Shown: in pieces, positions 10,232 to 23,023 of the stretch
Layout of the letters: the number at the start of each line of letters is the position of its first letter
How positions within the stretch are numbered: position 1 is the stretch's first letter
NCBI GenBank assembly: GCA_033398695.1
Contig: CM065806.1
Location: forward strand, 49,191,001-49,255,000
Direction: 5' to 3'
DNA: 64,000 nt
Source: Orobanche coerulescens
Lineage: Eukaryota > Streptophyta > Magnoliopsida > Lamiales > Orobanchaceae
The notes under the pieces: model-generated
The model's input: the letters and a program-made list of their open reading frames with translations, nothing else
Databases searched by the model: none
Told to the model about the DNA's origin: nothing
Translations under genes and position numbers: made by a program

Positions 10232-12788
10232 AATAAAACATCATGGTAGAATACAAACAAAACCAAAAAGTCCACACAACAAATATCAATTTCTACACGA
10301 ATTACAGCACGAAGTACGATACACAACTACATCACGGGACACCACCAGGCACTCCCCGAGTAGGAACGAAAACCCAATTCCCGAACATCGTGGCAACGGT
10401 CTCACAATGCACCGCTCGGTGACCCACTTGGCCACACTCGAAACAGTTGACTAACGGTGAACGACAATTCTTCGCAGTACGAGATCAGGCAACAACAGTC
10501 AGACAACCCCGTTCGAACAATAACGATCGAACAACAACGATCAAATAACAATGATCGAACAACAATGATCAAATAACAATGATCGAATGACAACAGTCGA
10601 ACAATGACTCCGAAGTCCCCACTTCAACTCCAGACATTAAAAGAACTGGTAGAAAGTGAAACATGTTACTTCCAAACAAGGCTCACAAGAATCGAACCGG
10701 ACTCGGAAAGGTCACGATGACAAACAGGTCGATTTAAAACAAGGTCACAACCAGTTCGAATGATGACAACTGAGACATCAAACAAGTTCAAAAAGTATCG
10801 ACGAACACGTGCAAGTCGATAGAATTTAGAAGGAGAAACTGCAGAAGTCAAATATAGTACGGGTATTACATCCGACCTCTTATAAAAGAAATGTCATCCC
10901 CGCAACTCACAACAACGGAAACAAGGTAACAACACAAAAAGCATCCGACAGGAAAATCTCCCATGGGTCTCTCAGAGTTGATCCTGATATCTGTGCTGAA
11001 GCGCGAACTCCGAAAGTCTCAATAGCCACCCGCAAATCGAATTCGTGTCCTCGAAACGCGTCACTGACGAGAAGGACAATTTACACGTGCATGCCCCGGC
11101 ACATCACGGTTGAAATACCTCGGCTCGGCATACCGAAAATATAAATGCTAGATACAATGGGGCATAAAGTCGCAAAACAATATAGCGGAGATGCCAACTC
11201 AAAGACAACAAAGAATCACGACGGTATCGCTCGCGACCTCAACGGCCCGAACGATAACCAAGACCTAATTACAAACATTATGAAACAATCACACATGTAC
11301 ACAAACGTACAAACCCAAGCTTCAATACCACAATCGTGCGACAACACGCAAATCACCACGAGGCGATAAACAAGAAACACCGGTTCACACCTCTCACAGA
11401 GGGCTAGTACAACAAATGCGTGGCAACGCCTCGACGTTCATGCCACCAATTCGATCATACTGGAGCAAACAAAGATAACGACAACGCGAACATCATACAT
11501 ATATACCCAGCCTCAAACGGAATGGATAGGTTTTAAAAACGAAAACCTCCTTTTGAAAATAATTTTGGAAACACCGATTGATCTTGAGTATCACCCTTCA
11601 ATAAAAATACAATCGTGAAACATCGTTATCGAGACTTTGGAAACTATTTCGCATTCGATAAAAATGAGGACAATTTCTTTTCGTGAAAAACTTTCGAAGT
11701 ATTCGACCCTCGGGTCTAAGTAAAAGTGTTTCTAAAACATTGGAAAATATCTCAAAACATTTTGGTCCTCGAGGTAGAAGAATCTTGAAACATATTGTGG
11801 CACCTTGGATGTACCACAAGAAAATAATTCATTTTAAAAGGACGTCTCAAATTTATTTTCTAAGGTACTCAAAGTTTTCAACGATAATTCAATAGGCTAG
11901 AATGCCCAAAAATTTCGATAATTACACGGAACATTATAGCGCCGTGGTCCTGCTACGGAATCCACCAGCTAAAAACCATTTACAAAACGCCAAAAAGTTC
12001 GATGACGGTAATATTTTACAATGTCCGAAGTATTTCAAAACACATTTTTCAAATACCTTTGATTGTGTCATTTGAAAATACACGGCCCATTTGTCAAAAT
12101 TTAACAAATTTTAAAAATCCATATAAACCATGGTTTGACCGCACCACCAAAATATTTTCCAAAAATCGATTTCTACAAAATTCTCAAACTGTAAAGTCCT
12201 GCAGGAAACATTCTCAAACTTACCCATAGCGGACAAAAATTACAACATTCCAAAACAAATAATTTAAAACCATATACTCAAATGGAAACCAGTGGTCGCC
12301 AATTCAATCAAATGCATCTCGTGGTATCAAGTTTAAACACTCAGCAAAATCATTCATCGGAGTTTCTCACAAACTCTACCGTCGGTACCTATTCGAAACC
12401 CATCAAGGTTTAAAACTTTCACAACCTACCACCCCACCTGGTGGTTCAAAGATAAAACAATAACGTGCCGAGTTCTATACACATACTATGTGTCACAAGT
12501 ATTAAACACAACTATATTACACAATACTGTGTAAATAAAATTATGCATCGCAATTAACTCACTAAGATAAAATCGAGATACACAGGTATTACGCATAAGG
12601 GAGGAGACTTACATCAACAGGTCGCACGGAGGTGACGGTCGCCCACGATACTAATCTCGTCCGACAACATATCCGACACGTTGTGACTACGCACAACTCA
12701 ACTTGTCACCTGACGACTCGAACGACAAGACCACACATTACTCGACAAACCACGACTCGACTCGACCCGACAGCCTAGGTTTCCGCAA
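10221..12788 (-). other. Second internal copy of the C composite (non-coding)
   Basis: It matches 25436-28010 almost base for base. It contains a GATC-rich tandem repeat (10478-10600), an embedded LTR-start-like TGTAATACCCGTAC (minus, at 10870) preceded by a purine tract, and an embedded LTR-end-like stretch at about 11920-11990. No coding potential is recognised. Confidence 0.7.
10478..10600 (-). repeat. GATC-containing short tandem repeat
   Basis: About eight units of 14-16 bp on the theme AACAACGATCGAACAAC. The same array occurs at about 25695-25810 and, on the plus strand, at 52670-52830, so it is a fixed part of the C internal region. Confidence 0.75.
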
Positions 12789-12805
12789 CCTAAGCTCCGA
12801 TACCA
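12789..12805 (-). promoter_or_regulatory. Primer binding site after the inner C LTR
   Basis: TGGTATCGGAGCTTAGG on the minus strand, four bases from the LTR end at 12810. Its presence after this LTR shows that the LTR acts as a 5' LTR for the internal copy at 12809-10221. Confidence 0.75.
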
Positions 12806-13529
12806 TAAATGTAACACCCCCAAAACCGTATGGGAATATTACACGCCGTAGACCCCTTCCACAAGGATCTACCAGGCTAAACATCCATAAACGACTAAAT
12901 GCTTGCCCGGCCAGGGTCAAACAATATAATAATACAGACCGTTAAGGTCACTTACACATAAACACACAGACCGATGAGGTCACACAACTCTATCAACAGA
13001 ACTGACTAACAACATTACCCACACAGGGGTCGAAACACAATACAAATAAGACCGAATGAACTCTAACAATACAACCAAACTCTACCAACTCGACTCTTGA
13101 TTAGTATCGCACTCGTCATCCTCTTGTGCCAATCCCGTGATCGCTCCCCGAATCTGCATGTACCGGACGCAAAACAGACATCCACCCCCGAATACTGGGG
13201 TTAGTAAAACTCCACCGCTTTACTAGTGCAAGTATCAAACCATACGAAATGTAACAAGCAAATAGCAACTACGAATTTAATACGGAAATCAATTATCAAA
13301 ATGTTCTAGAAGTTTTAGAATTTCGAACTCAAATAAGAGATATTTGAAAAGGAACACATCATCTCTGGGATTTTTAAAGCGTAAATTCTTTCGACCTCGA
13401 GTCCCAATTTACAAAACCTTTTCGTAAACATTAGGGCCTTAGCCCGATTCTCGTTTCAAAGCATACTAAATAATATATCATTATGAGTCCGAGATCCATA
13501 TTTAAAATGTTACCCGAATAATCACTGCT

Positions 13530-13915
13530 ACACGATCATTGTTCGTACACATCATGTACCGAACTCCGGAGGCCTCGACGGACCTTACCCGGACCACACA
13601 CACTGTTCGTACACATCATGTACCGAACTCCGGAGGCCTCAACGGACCCTACCCGGCCACACACACTGTTCGTACACATCATGTACCGAACTCCGGAGGC
13701 CTCAACGGACCCTACCCGGCCACAACATTGTTCGTACACATCATGTACCGAACTCCAAAGGCCTCGTCAGACCCTACCTGGATCACACAACTTGTCCGTA
13801 CACGTCATGTACCGGACTCCAGAGGCCTCGTCAGACCCTACCTGGATCACACACTTTGTTCGTACACATCATGTACCGAACTCCAGAGGCCTCGTCAGAC
13901 CCTACCTGGAACACA
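13530..13915 (-). repeat. Tandem array in inner C LTR, about 62-65 bp unit
   Basis: About six units containing CGTACACATCATGTACCGAA and GGCCTC. The array gives long open frames in several phases, which are artefacts of the repeat rather than genes. The units end in a run of unrelated sequence at 13916. Confidence 0.9.
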
Positions 13916-14844
13916 CACACATCGACACGACACAATTCATAATCATTAAATGTCAAGCCATTCCACATTACAATGAAATGTACAATCAAGTATGTAAACC
14001 AAAACAACACAAGTATCATGATCATCACAACGACTCTTAACCAACATAACACACATTCAGTACACAATACATTGAACAACCACGTGTACAACCATCTCAT
14101 ATGTACATCGCAATCCTGCACAAATGGCACAACGCCTAACACGGATACCAATATATCACTATTATCACAAAGCCTTCAAATTTCGGAAAACACAACCAAC
14201 TCAAACGGAACATATTTACGGAGGCAAGAAAAATCATCATACATATCATACGTAATTACTAGTCACAAGATACAAGTCGTATAATAAGATACTTGCCTTA
14301 ATAACCGCTACCAAACGCTCCGATGAACACGGTTCGATCGGGAAGCTCTGACTCAAGGAGACAACGAACGGAAGGGTTCCGACTCGAGTTCTTCACAAGA
14401 ATTCGACCCTAACAACATATAATCAATAAATCATCGATCATACGAGGAAGAATAATCGTAGAACGCTCGAATTTTCTTTGTGACATTTTATCGAACACCT
14501 TCAAGGCGTCGATAAAATACTCAATAAAACGACAAATCCGTGGCAATCCAACCGTGGAATAACAAGGAATTAGATATAATATAGCTTAACAATCATCAAT
14601 CCATCAATATTCTGAGTTAAAACGGATTAAACGGACAAATCGAACAAAATCCCCAAAACTATATTTTAAGAAAACTTGCCTTGATTCGGTCGATCGGAGC
14701 AAGTTATGGAAGGATTAATCGATGTTATGAACTTCAAAACTTCATGGATTTAACCCTAACAACATCCCTCCATGATCATCAAAGCGCCACCGCTGAAGAG
14801 GAAGAAACGAGTGAGAAAATGAAGAAAAACCCGATCGCTCGCCA

Positions 14845-15010
14845 TATTTATAGCCACGGACACGGCGCAAAGAAACGCCTGCACTGGGCCGGGTGTCTCG
14901 GCCGTGTCTCGGCAGGCTGCTGGTCCTGGCCGACCCGCGCAAGACACGGCGCTGGCGGCGCCGTTTCGTGGCCGTTTCGCACAGTCCGGCCACCATGACT
15001 CGGCCGATCC
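14845..15010 (-). promoter_or_regulatory. TATA box and GC-rich upstream block, inner C LTR
   Basis: TATAAATA (minus strand, 14852-14845) is preceded by about 150 bp rich in CGGCCG and GGCCG words. The equivalent in the plus-strand C element has ordered TTACGGCCGTAA palindromes. The matching TATA in the right LTR is at 30060-30067. Confidence 0.65.
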
Positions 15011-15496
15011 GACGGTCCAAAAATCCGAAACTCGGACACGAACGTAAACCGAAAGCACGGTTACGAAGTACTCGTAAATACGAATCCGAACACTAAGAGA
15101 ACACCTGATTCCGACCACCCGAAGGCTCGAAATTCGACAACGGAAAGTAATTACCCAAAACTTTGGGAAATTACGAAAATGGCCCAAAACGTCCGAAAAT
15201 CACGATACGCGATCGAAACACCAAACCAAAGCTCGCAACATGAATAATAACATTAAATGAACTTACGAGAAACTCGAAACAACAGTTTCGGACGAGATTC
15301 GCAAGAATCGAACTCAAGTGCGGAAAAGTCGTTAAAAAGCTCGGAACTCAGCAAAACGATACCGAAACGAACTCGGATGACAAAAAGTGCAGAATTAATC
15401 ATTCTCAGAATGATGAGACGGTCCCAAGAGAGTCGTCGAAACGGACTTCCGCCGAAAAAATAAAATTACCGAAAATCCGAAATTGCGGATATTACA

Positions 15497-15915
15497 TTCT
15501 ACCCTCCTTAAAAGAAGTTTCGTCCCGAAACTTAAATCAAATAGGGAGAAGCAATATCCCGCCAGGAAAACTCAACGAGATACACAAGAACCAAAAAAAA
15601 TTTGTGCCCAACGGCGAAACGTTACAAGCAACGCAAGGGAATATACGGCGTAAAAACACGCCCCACGACGACTAACGCAACGCCACCGACTATGTTTCAA
15701 ACAACAACGAGCAATTAACGACGCATCACATACCACATCACATGCACACATTTAATCGAAGAAACGTATGCTACAACAAGTTTCACCCGACTAAAACGGC
15801 TATGCGATAGAAACAAATAGAGTATCACGATAGAAATCATTCCGATTCTCATCAATAAGAAAATATCCGACGTCAAAACACAAAAAATTCAAGATAACGG
15901 AAAACGAGAATACCG
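15497..15915 (-). other. 3' end of C internal region with hairpin and polypurine tract
   Basis: On the minus strand it ends with hairpin AAGTTTCGGGACGAAACTT (15533-15515) and a purine tract next to the LTR start at 15496. It matches about 53150-53380 of the plus-strand C element. Bases 15911-15915 (TACCG) are one copy of the A2 target duplication. Confidence 0.75.
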
Positions 15916-18248
15916 TGTAATACCCGAGATTTCTGTTATGTAATTGGAACTTGCGATATTGTAATGATTGTACTTTTGTCTAAATACTATTCTCCGTATT
16001 TCATAATCCGATGTCATCGAGCATATAATTTCGTGTATGTGTTTTAAAGGTTGAAATTCTGTGCATGTAGCGCACGCTACAGGCTAAGGGTAGCGTACGC
16101 TAACATGGTTTTATAGCGCACGCTACCGAGTGTAATTAGCGCACGCTATGCGTGGTCAGACTGATTGAGACGTGCGGTAGGTGAGATCTGGCCGGGGGAC
16201 CCCTGTCGGATCGTGTCGGATGTACCAGTCCGGCTTTCGGGTATAGCAGTGTCAAGGCCTTATCGCACGCTACAGGTATATACTTAGCGTACGCTAAGTG
16301 CCTAGTACGCTTTTAGATCGTGAGCCGTTAGCGCACGCTACGAACAGGTGTAGCGCGCTAATAGCCATTTATTATAAATAGACAAAGATCCTATTCGTGA
16401 TTTCAGTCCTTTCTTCCCACATAACCCGAACTCTTGCACTTGAAACATAACTCCATTCGTCCTAAACACTTCGTATCAACCACTTAGTTCGAGATTGAAG
16501 ATCTTATATCATTGGAGATTGGTGTTCAAGCCTTTGGTGTTGGATTGCTTCATTTTCATCCGTGTTCTTCATTACTTTGAGGTAGGTGATTTTTCACCAA
16601 TGATTAGTAAGGTTCCTAAGGAAGTTTGAATCATGTTTGGATAGCAAGTATTTCGTTTTTATCGGTCATCGCATGTTAGAAGGATACTTTTGACGTATAG
16701 ATGCTAGATATCGAACGAACCTTTGAACCACCTTATTATAAGGACTCCTAAGCATGTTTAAATCGATTTATGATCAAGTAATCGGATAGTACCCAGTTGC
16801 TGAGTCGTATACGTTGAAATCAGGTGTTTTGAAACATAAGACGATCAGAACTTAGATTACTTCTTGAAGATCGTAATGGATTATGATATTAAGATGACTA
16901 TCCATATATTGGTATTCCATAAACATAAATCTTCCTCAAACCTTATTATCATGATATGCCCGAGGATAACTTGTAACCTCACCATAGGATTCATAAGTTC
17001 TTCATCATTCAACCCAGTTTTCGGTTTGCAGTATTCTGCCATGCAAGATTAGCGCACGCTAACCTGTGTGAGTTAACGTGCGCTATCGAGGTTCGGTTTC
17101 TGACAAAACGCACGTAGCGACGTTATGAGACCCAGTCCGATCGCTGCCAGACGTGGCTAGCGCACGCTAGTCTTATAAGACAACAGACGCTATCAGTCCG
17201 TCTTAGCGCACGTTACGTAGGTACGAGCGTGAGCGCGCTAAGCGATCCGGCATTGTTATTTTGAGCTTTTCGCCGTAGACCGAATGGTTAGGCCATCGCT
17301 CGACTTGAGATGATTTGTATATCGTTCCTTTTGTTACGGTTCGAGCTTGTTACGTTGATCGGAGGAGGCGGCCTTCGAGTGCGCGCCGAGCATTGAAGTG
17401 TATCGTTCTTGCCATCTTCGAGGCAAGTATCGTGATATGTTAATATCGGTATTTTTGGAGTATGCGTATGATTATGCATGTTGCTGAACATGATATTTAC
17501 TTCGTTGATTTGTCATGATATTCGTTATATAGTGTTTATATGTTCATGTTGATGAACATCATGATTTGGCATATGTGTATGCATGAGTTGTGTTTGTATA
17601 CGTTGAACGATCTATGCTGAGGGCGCTGGATCGGATGTCCACCTCGTGTTGATACGACGGATCATCTTGGGATCTAGCCGAGGCGCCGGATCATTGGACG
17701 GGTTATTTCCACCTCGTGTGGTCCGACGGGATCATCTTGGGATCTATGCCGAGGGCGCCGGATCATTGGAATACCCATGTCGTGTAATAGAATCTTGTGG
17801 ATTCGCATTGTCGGATTCCTAGCGGAAGTCCGTGTGGTGTATCTTGTTATGTATTATTGATGCATATTCGAATTGTTTAACATGATACTTGTACTAGCAT
17901 CGTTTTGCTAACCCCTTCGGGGGTGGACATTTGTTTTGATGTTCAGGTAGCCGAGGAGCAGGGAAACAGCCACAGGACCGACGTGACGACGAAGGGGTTC
18001 AGTGATGTTTATTGTTATTGGAGATTTGTTGTCTTGGTTTGGTTTCTGTACTCGAGTACGCGTGTCCTTTTGATATTAATTCGATATGGTTGTATTAATT
18101 ACCCGTTGAACCAGTTGTACGTTCCATAAACTTGAATTTTCGCAGTGTTGATGTCTTATATTTACTTTCCTTTTTTAATTAGCCTTGTAAATCCTTACTT
18201 AAAGGGTTTACGGCGCTGTAATTATTCCGAACATCTCGGGGTGTTACA
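15916..18248 (+). repeat. 5' LTR of A2 (2333 bp)
   Basis: It starts TGTAATACCCGAG and ends GGGGTGTTACA. Palindrome cluster 1 lies at about 16070-16365, TATA at 16373-16380, cluster 2 at about 17049-17250, tandem repeat at about 17605-17775 and stem-loop at 17911-17924. Compared with the 3' LTR it has lost bases in several palindromes (for example near 16355-16370). Confidence 0.95.
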
Positions 18249-18253
18249 GAATA

Positions 18254-18266
18254 TGGTATCGGAGCT
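18254..18266 (+). promoter_or_regulatory. Primer binding site of A2
   Basis: TGGTATCGGAGCT starts six bases after the LTR. It is of initiator tRNA-Met type with one change from the common plant site. Confidence 0.8.
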
Positions 18267-18489
18267 AAGATTCATGGATATCTTGGCAGTCGGGTTTTAG
18301 TTGGGTCTGCATTACGTTATTTGATTTACGGGTCATTTGTAACATCACCGTCACCCTAAGTCGTCATGTGGACCGTGGTTGTAAGTCTCTTAATCTCTTA
18401 TACTACCGCTTTACTTAATTATTGTTTTGTGAGTATTGACGGACTTTATTTCAAAAATTTTGTTCGATATTGAGAAATTGTGTTTACGT

Positions 18490-19680
18490 ATGTTGAGAGG
18501 AGGACGTGGACGCGACGCTGACGCGGACGTGGTAACATGAGACATGAGGATTCCGCAACTACCCCGAAATATCGGCTAGTCGAACCGATTCCCATTCTCG
18601 AGGGCGCAAGGATCGGCGAATGGTGACGCAAATCCTAACATGCCGTGGGTGCTTCAATGTGGTGGCGCAGATAAACCGATTCGCCAGTGTCGTTGATCGC
18701 ATGCAGAGCGATGGGACAAGAAGCACCACGAGGATAACCGGGAGACAGATGGCTTGCCGAGGTGGTTAAATTGCACCCACCAAAATTTGACGGATCTCGC
18801 CGAGGCACTTATTTGGGATCACCGGCTCAAGGAGTTGGAGAAAATATTCACGGGTCTTAATCGTCCCCGAGGACCTGGAAGGTTCCCATCGCCCGCATTT
18901 TCTCGACCGGGAGGCCTTTGATTGGTGGGAAGCTGTTCGACCCGAGGATCATAATGCGGATTGACGGAATTCAAACAAATGATGGAAGCACGTATTGTCC
19001 CCGTCCCAAAGAAGAGAGGCGAAGATCCGAGAGTTTTTCTCACCACAGAGTTCGGAGGCATCTGTGATGATGTAATTAAAACTTTTAATCATCACCGACT
19101 TGTGTGCGACACTTGGTCGAACGGAGGCGTAAAAGATTTTTCATTTTGATATGCGGATGAAGCGGAGATTCAAGAAGACATTTCCGGATTCGAGTGTACT
19201 ACGTTGCAAGATCAAGACAAAGCGCCGGCCTACGACATGAAAGAGGCGGCGGTAGAGAAATCGGTAGAGGCAAAGAAGCGAAGGTGACCGGCACTTGCGT
19301 AAAACAAGAGTGGTGGGGCCCGCAAGGCGCCTTCCTTTTATTCGGCTAGAAACCTCCACATCCTTCTAGAGGCGGAAAGAAGTTCTGACAGACGCAGCTT
19401 TGACGCATCAAAGAAATGTTACAATTGTGGTCGAGCAGGCATGTTCGACGTGATTGCCCGCATCTTCTCGTGACTTGTTACGACTGTGGGCAAGAAGGGC
19501 ACCGTGCGGCCTTCTATGGAGCCGCTACTAGATCTTTGGTACCCGCAAAGACCAGTTCCTAAGGAGATAAGTGTGAACCAGACACGCAGAGTGGATTTCA
19601 AAGAGCAGAACGCCGGGAAGAGAGAGACATCCAAAGGCCGGGTCCGTTCCTCCGCGCCCGCACGAAATGAGGAGATCTGA
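18490..19680 (+). pseudogene. A2 gag (frameshifted)
   Basis: The putative start is ATG 18490, followed by an Arg/Gly/Asp-rich opening. A capsid-like stretch follows in shifting frames: KLHPPKFDG at about 18765, a WW-containing segment near 18925, and EFKQMMEARIVPVP at about 18966-19010. Two zinc knuckles lie at about 19417-19505 (CYNCG and CYDCGQEGH visible in different frames); these bind RNA during packaging. The last segment (19486-19680) is a basic linker towards protease. At least four frameshifts or stops separate these pieces, so no single reading frame exists. The order and spacing match chromovirus gag. Confidence 0.8.
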
Positions 19681-19714
19681 CGACTGAACACCGTTGTTGC
19701 ATCGTGCGATTCAT

Positions 19715-20015
19715 CCTTTTGCAACCAGCTAGTGTTTTATTCGATTCCGAGCCACACATTCTTTTATATCTTTGAACCGTGTTAATCGCTTTGAAAATCT
19801 CGTGCTTAATTGATTGTGAACCGTATGTTGTGGGATTGCCGAGTGGAGAGAGAATTATGGGAACACTTGAAGCTAGGGATTTCCCAGTATCTATAGAAGG
19901 AAGAGATTGGCCATCGAATCTTATTGTAGTTGACATCTGCGGTGACGATTTAATTTTCGGAGATGATTGGCTCAACCGTTATGGAGTCAGGTCAATTACC
20001 GAGAGAGAGAGTCAT
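19715..20015 (+). pseudogene. A2 aspartic protease region
   Basis: The catalytic motif area lies at 19733-19755. The frame reads through a damaged active site (LFDSEPH), lacking the expected D-S/T-G triplet as sequenced. Downstream the segment VGLPSGERIMGTLEARDFPV and the flap/C-terminal part (DDLIFGDDWLNRYG, about 19940-19985) are preserved in one frame (19779-20030). The break coincides with a place where a CTG-type trinucleotide would be expected, so it may be a base-calling error. Confidence 0.75.
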
Positions 20016-20184
20016 TTCCATCATTGCTGATGACGGATCTGAACACTTATTCCGAGGATGGAGACCGGGAAGCTCGGGGAAATTGATCAAGGCAATGAAA
20101 GCGGTGAAATTACTGAAGCAGGGATGTCATGGACTTTGGTGCTATGCCATGAGGAAAGAGGAAGGAATAGAGCTCTCGCCTATC

Positions 20185-21085
20185 TCGATTGTGAATGAGT
20201 TCTCGATGTATTTCTGACGAGCTACTGTGGTTACCTCCGCAAAGAGAAGTGGAATTCACCATCGAATTAGAGCACGGAGCAACCCCTATTTCCGTGGCAC
20301 CACACCGTATGGCGCCAACCGAGATGTATGAACTCAAGAAGCAACCGGAGGAATTGCTACGAAGGGATATATTCAACCTAGCGTTTCTCCTTGGGGGCGC
20401 CTGTTCTCTTTGTCCTAAGAAAGACAGATCCTCCGACGCTTATTGATTACAGGAGCTTAACAAAATGACGATCAAGAATAAGTATCCTATACGTCGGATC
20501 GACTTGTTTGATCAACTCGCAAGGGGCAAGGGTATTCTCGAAGATTGACTTGCGATCGTGATACCATCTTGAGAATTAAGGAATCGGATATACCGAAATC
20601 GCTTTCGATCCCTAAGACGCATTATGAATTTGTAGTGATGCCATTTGGACTTACAAATGCTCTGCGGTATTCATGCAATTGATGAATTGGGTATTCTTGG
20701 AGTACTTGGATAAATTTGTGGTTGTCTTCATTGACGACATCTTGATATATTCGAGGACGCAGAGGAACATGCCGAACATTTACGTGTGGTTTTGAGCATC
20801 TTGAGAAAGGAACAGTGTATGCTAAGCTTTCTAAATGCGACTCGCTTAAGGAAGTAACCTTCCTTGGGCACGTGATATCATCCGACGAGTTCAGTGGACC
20901 GAAGAAAGTCAAGCAATCTTGGAATGGGAAGCCCCTAAAACGTGAAAGAAGTCCGAAGCTTCTTAGGACTTGCCGGATATTATCGCCGCTTTGTAGAGGG
21001 ATTTTCCAAAATTGCTCGTCCGCTCACCCAAATTCTGTAAAACTCAAAAGTTCGCGTGGAATGAGAAGTGCCGATCGGTTTTGAC
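20185..21085 (+). pseudogene. A2 reverse transcriptase
   Basis: Recognisable blocks in order are DELLWLPPQREVEFTIELEH (about 20215-20270), LIDYRS near 20441, a KIDLR-like block at about 20540-20555, MPFGLTNA (20639-20660) and the catalytic box [12 protein letters not shown] (20721-20756), in which IDD supplies the two metal-binding aspartates. The connection region with [15 protein letters not shown] residues follows at about 20955-21000. Blocks lie in different frames with several short insertions and deletions. Confidence 0.85.
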
Positions 21086-21139
21086 GAACTTAAGAAGAGA
21101 CCGACGACAAAGACCTATATTAGCGCCGGTAAGGAACTG

Positions 21140-21500
21140 ACAGATTTTTGGTATACAGCGACGCTTCGAATCAGGGTTTGGGTTGTGTGTTGATGCAAAA
21201 GGATAAAGTAATTGCTTATGCTTCTCGGCAATTGAAACCGGACGAAGTTAATTATCCGACTCATGATCTGGAGCTAGCAATGTGGTCTTTGCCTTGAAAA
21301 TTTGGAGACATTATTTGTACGGCACTCATTGTCGATCTTTACAGATCATAAGAGCCTCAAATACATTTTCAATGTAAAGAATTAAACATGAGGCAGAGAA
21401 GGTGGCTGGAATTGATCAAGGATTACGACTTGGAGATTCTCTATCATCCGGGGAAAGCAAATGTAGTAGCCGATGCCTTGAGCCGAAAACCCGTTTCTCT
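21140..21500 (+). pseudogene. A2 RNase H
   Basis: [17 protein letters not shown] (from about 21150) holds the first catalytic aspartate. [10 protein letters not shown] and YPTHDLELA (about 21212-21280) follow, with the glutamate. The C-terminal block MRQRRWLELIKDYDLEILYH and the linker end DALSRKP (21388-21495) mark the border with integrase. At least two frame changes are seen (near 21290 and 21380). Confidence 0.85.
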
Positions 21501-21599
21501 TCGAGTGTTGGAAGCACTTACATCCCAAACCAAGATTCAACGGAACCGATCCGCGAGGGGATTGAAGTATGGGCACCAGGAATCCAAGGACAACTTTAT

Positions 21600-22470
21600 G
21601 TGATGGAACTGACTTCATCACTAGTCGAGGGGATCAAGTCTAAACAGTTGAACGATTCTGTGATCCTTCGATTATGTGATGAAATAAAGAAAGGAAAAGC
21701 CCCAGGATTCGTAATACAAGATGATGGAGTTCTGAGATTTCAGAGTCGACTTTGCGTTCCCGATGATGATGATTTGAGACGGACTATTCTGAAGGAAGCT
21801 CACAAACGCCCTATTCTATTCACCCGGCAAAGAAGAAATGTATAAGGATCTAAAACAAAACTTCCGGTGGGGAATATGAAGAAGGACGAGTAGCACGTTT
21901 CAAGTGTTTGACTTGTCACAGGTCAATATTGAGCATCGCGACCACGGGATGTTAAAGCCGCTCCGATCCCCGAGTGGAAGTGGGAGGATATCTCGATGGA
22001 TTTCATCACCAAGAGATGCCAAGGACTAGAGCGGAATGAACATGATTTGGGTTATAGTTGATCAACTAACCAAGTCACTCATTTCCTAGGGATCAAAGAT
22101 ACTTGGGGACCCGAAAGTTTGGCGAGTATTTATTATGAGATAGTCGATTGCACGGACGCCGAAGACCATTATTTCGGATCGAGATGGTCGCTTCGTGTCG
22201 CACTGGAAAGCTTCACATAGCCTTGGGGATCGAGCTCAACTTTAGCACAGCCTTATCATCCCCAAACGGACGGTCATCCGAAAGGACTATTCAAACTGTA
22301 GAAGACATGCTTAGAGCTTGTGCGCTGGATTGGTCAACCGATTGGGAAGTTCACTTGCCCTTGATCGAATTCACTTACAATAATAGTTGGCATGCTTCTA
22401 TTAAGATGGCACCATTTGAAGCTTTGTACGGAGGAGGTGCCGATCACCCCGTGTTGGGATGATTCTTCGG
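21600..22470 (+). pseudogene. A2 integrase catalytic region
   Basis: A leader segment in one frame (about 21600-21845) leads into the zinc-binding HHCC domain, of which the CLTCH part shows at about 21905-21920. The DDE core is split: WVIVDQLTKS (22049-22078), SDRDGRF-like bases at about 22174-22192, and SERTIQTVEDMLRACALDW with the catalytic Glu region at about 22270-22330. TYNNSWHASIKMAPFEALYG (22372-22430) is the usual end of the core. Several frames are used, so no functional integrase is encoded as sequenced. Confidence 0.85.
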
Positions 22471-22520
22471 ATTTGATCGGACGGAACCGGATTTGATTAT
22501 TCACTCAAGAGAAGATAGCG

Positions 22521-23023
22521 GTGATTCGAGAGAGACTGCTGACCGCCTGCAGTCGGCGTAAGTCATATGCAGATGTACGTCGTCGCCCTCTAGAGTTCGA
22601 CGTTGGGGACCACGTACTATTGAAGGTGTCTCCTACACGAGGGATTTTCCGTTTTGGGAGAAGAGGCAAGCTTAGTCCAAGATATATCGGACCATTTGAG
22701 ATCCTAGAGAGAGTTGGGGATTTAGCATACAGGTTGGCCTTACCGCCATCGCTGAGTCATGTTCACGGAGTATTTCACGTATCCCAATCGCGAAGTATAT
22801 ACCGGACCCCAGTCACGTCATTGATTTCGATGAGATCGAGATAGCTAATGATGGCACCTTCGAAGAGAGACCAATCAAGATACTTGAGAGCCGGATCAAA
22901 CAATTAAGGAATAAACCGATACATTTGGTTAAAGTACAATGGTCACGACATGGAGTCGAAGAGGCCACTTGGGAAACGGAGGACGGTATGAAGGCTAAAT
23001 ATCCGGAGTTGTTTTCATCCTAA
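22521..23023 (+). pseudogene. A2 integrase C-terminus and chromodomain
   Basis: A basic segment with GDHVLLKVSPTRG and GPFEILERVGDLAYRLALP (22521-22760) is the GPY/F-type module at the integrase C-terminus. One or two small changes after FHVSQ (about 22785-22850) shift the frame. The chromodomain then continues in the proper frame from about 22850 (DGTFEERPIKILESR ... WSRHGVEEATWE) to TAA at 23021-23023. A1 has the same stretch intact at 2-262, so the break is local to this copy. Confidence 0.85.

Larger units (their letters stand above)
12810..15496 (-). repeat. Inner LTR of the C composite (2687 bp)
   Basis: On the minus strand it starts TGTAATATCCGCAATTTCGG at 15496 and ends GGGGGTGTTACA at 12810. 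It contains a GC-rich CGGCCG block (about 14860-15010), TATA (14845-14852), a 62-65 bp tandem array (13530-13915) and a GC stem-loop (13182-13200). It serves as 3' LTR of the right unit and 5' LTR of the left unit. Confidence 0.85.

Noticed and set aside
13530..13915. Regular repeats that could suggest a CRISPR array
   Set aside because: Units are contiguous without unique spacers and lie inside a plant LTR.
13536..14151. Overlapping ORFs of 67-140 residues on both strands
   Set aside because: They arise from the 62-65 bp tandem array and its flank, are open in several frames, and have no domain; the same applies to 28705-29364.
14681..15463. Several ORFs with Arg-rich translations (also 29986-30678)
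   Set aside because: GC-rich U3 region of the C LTR; not conserved between the two copies in frame, and broken by small indels.
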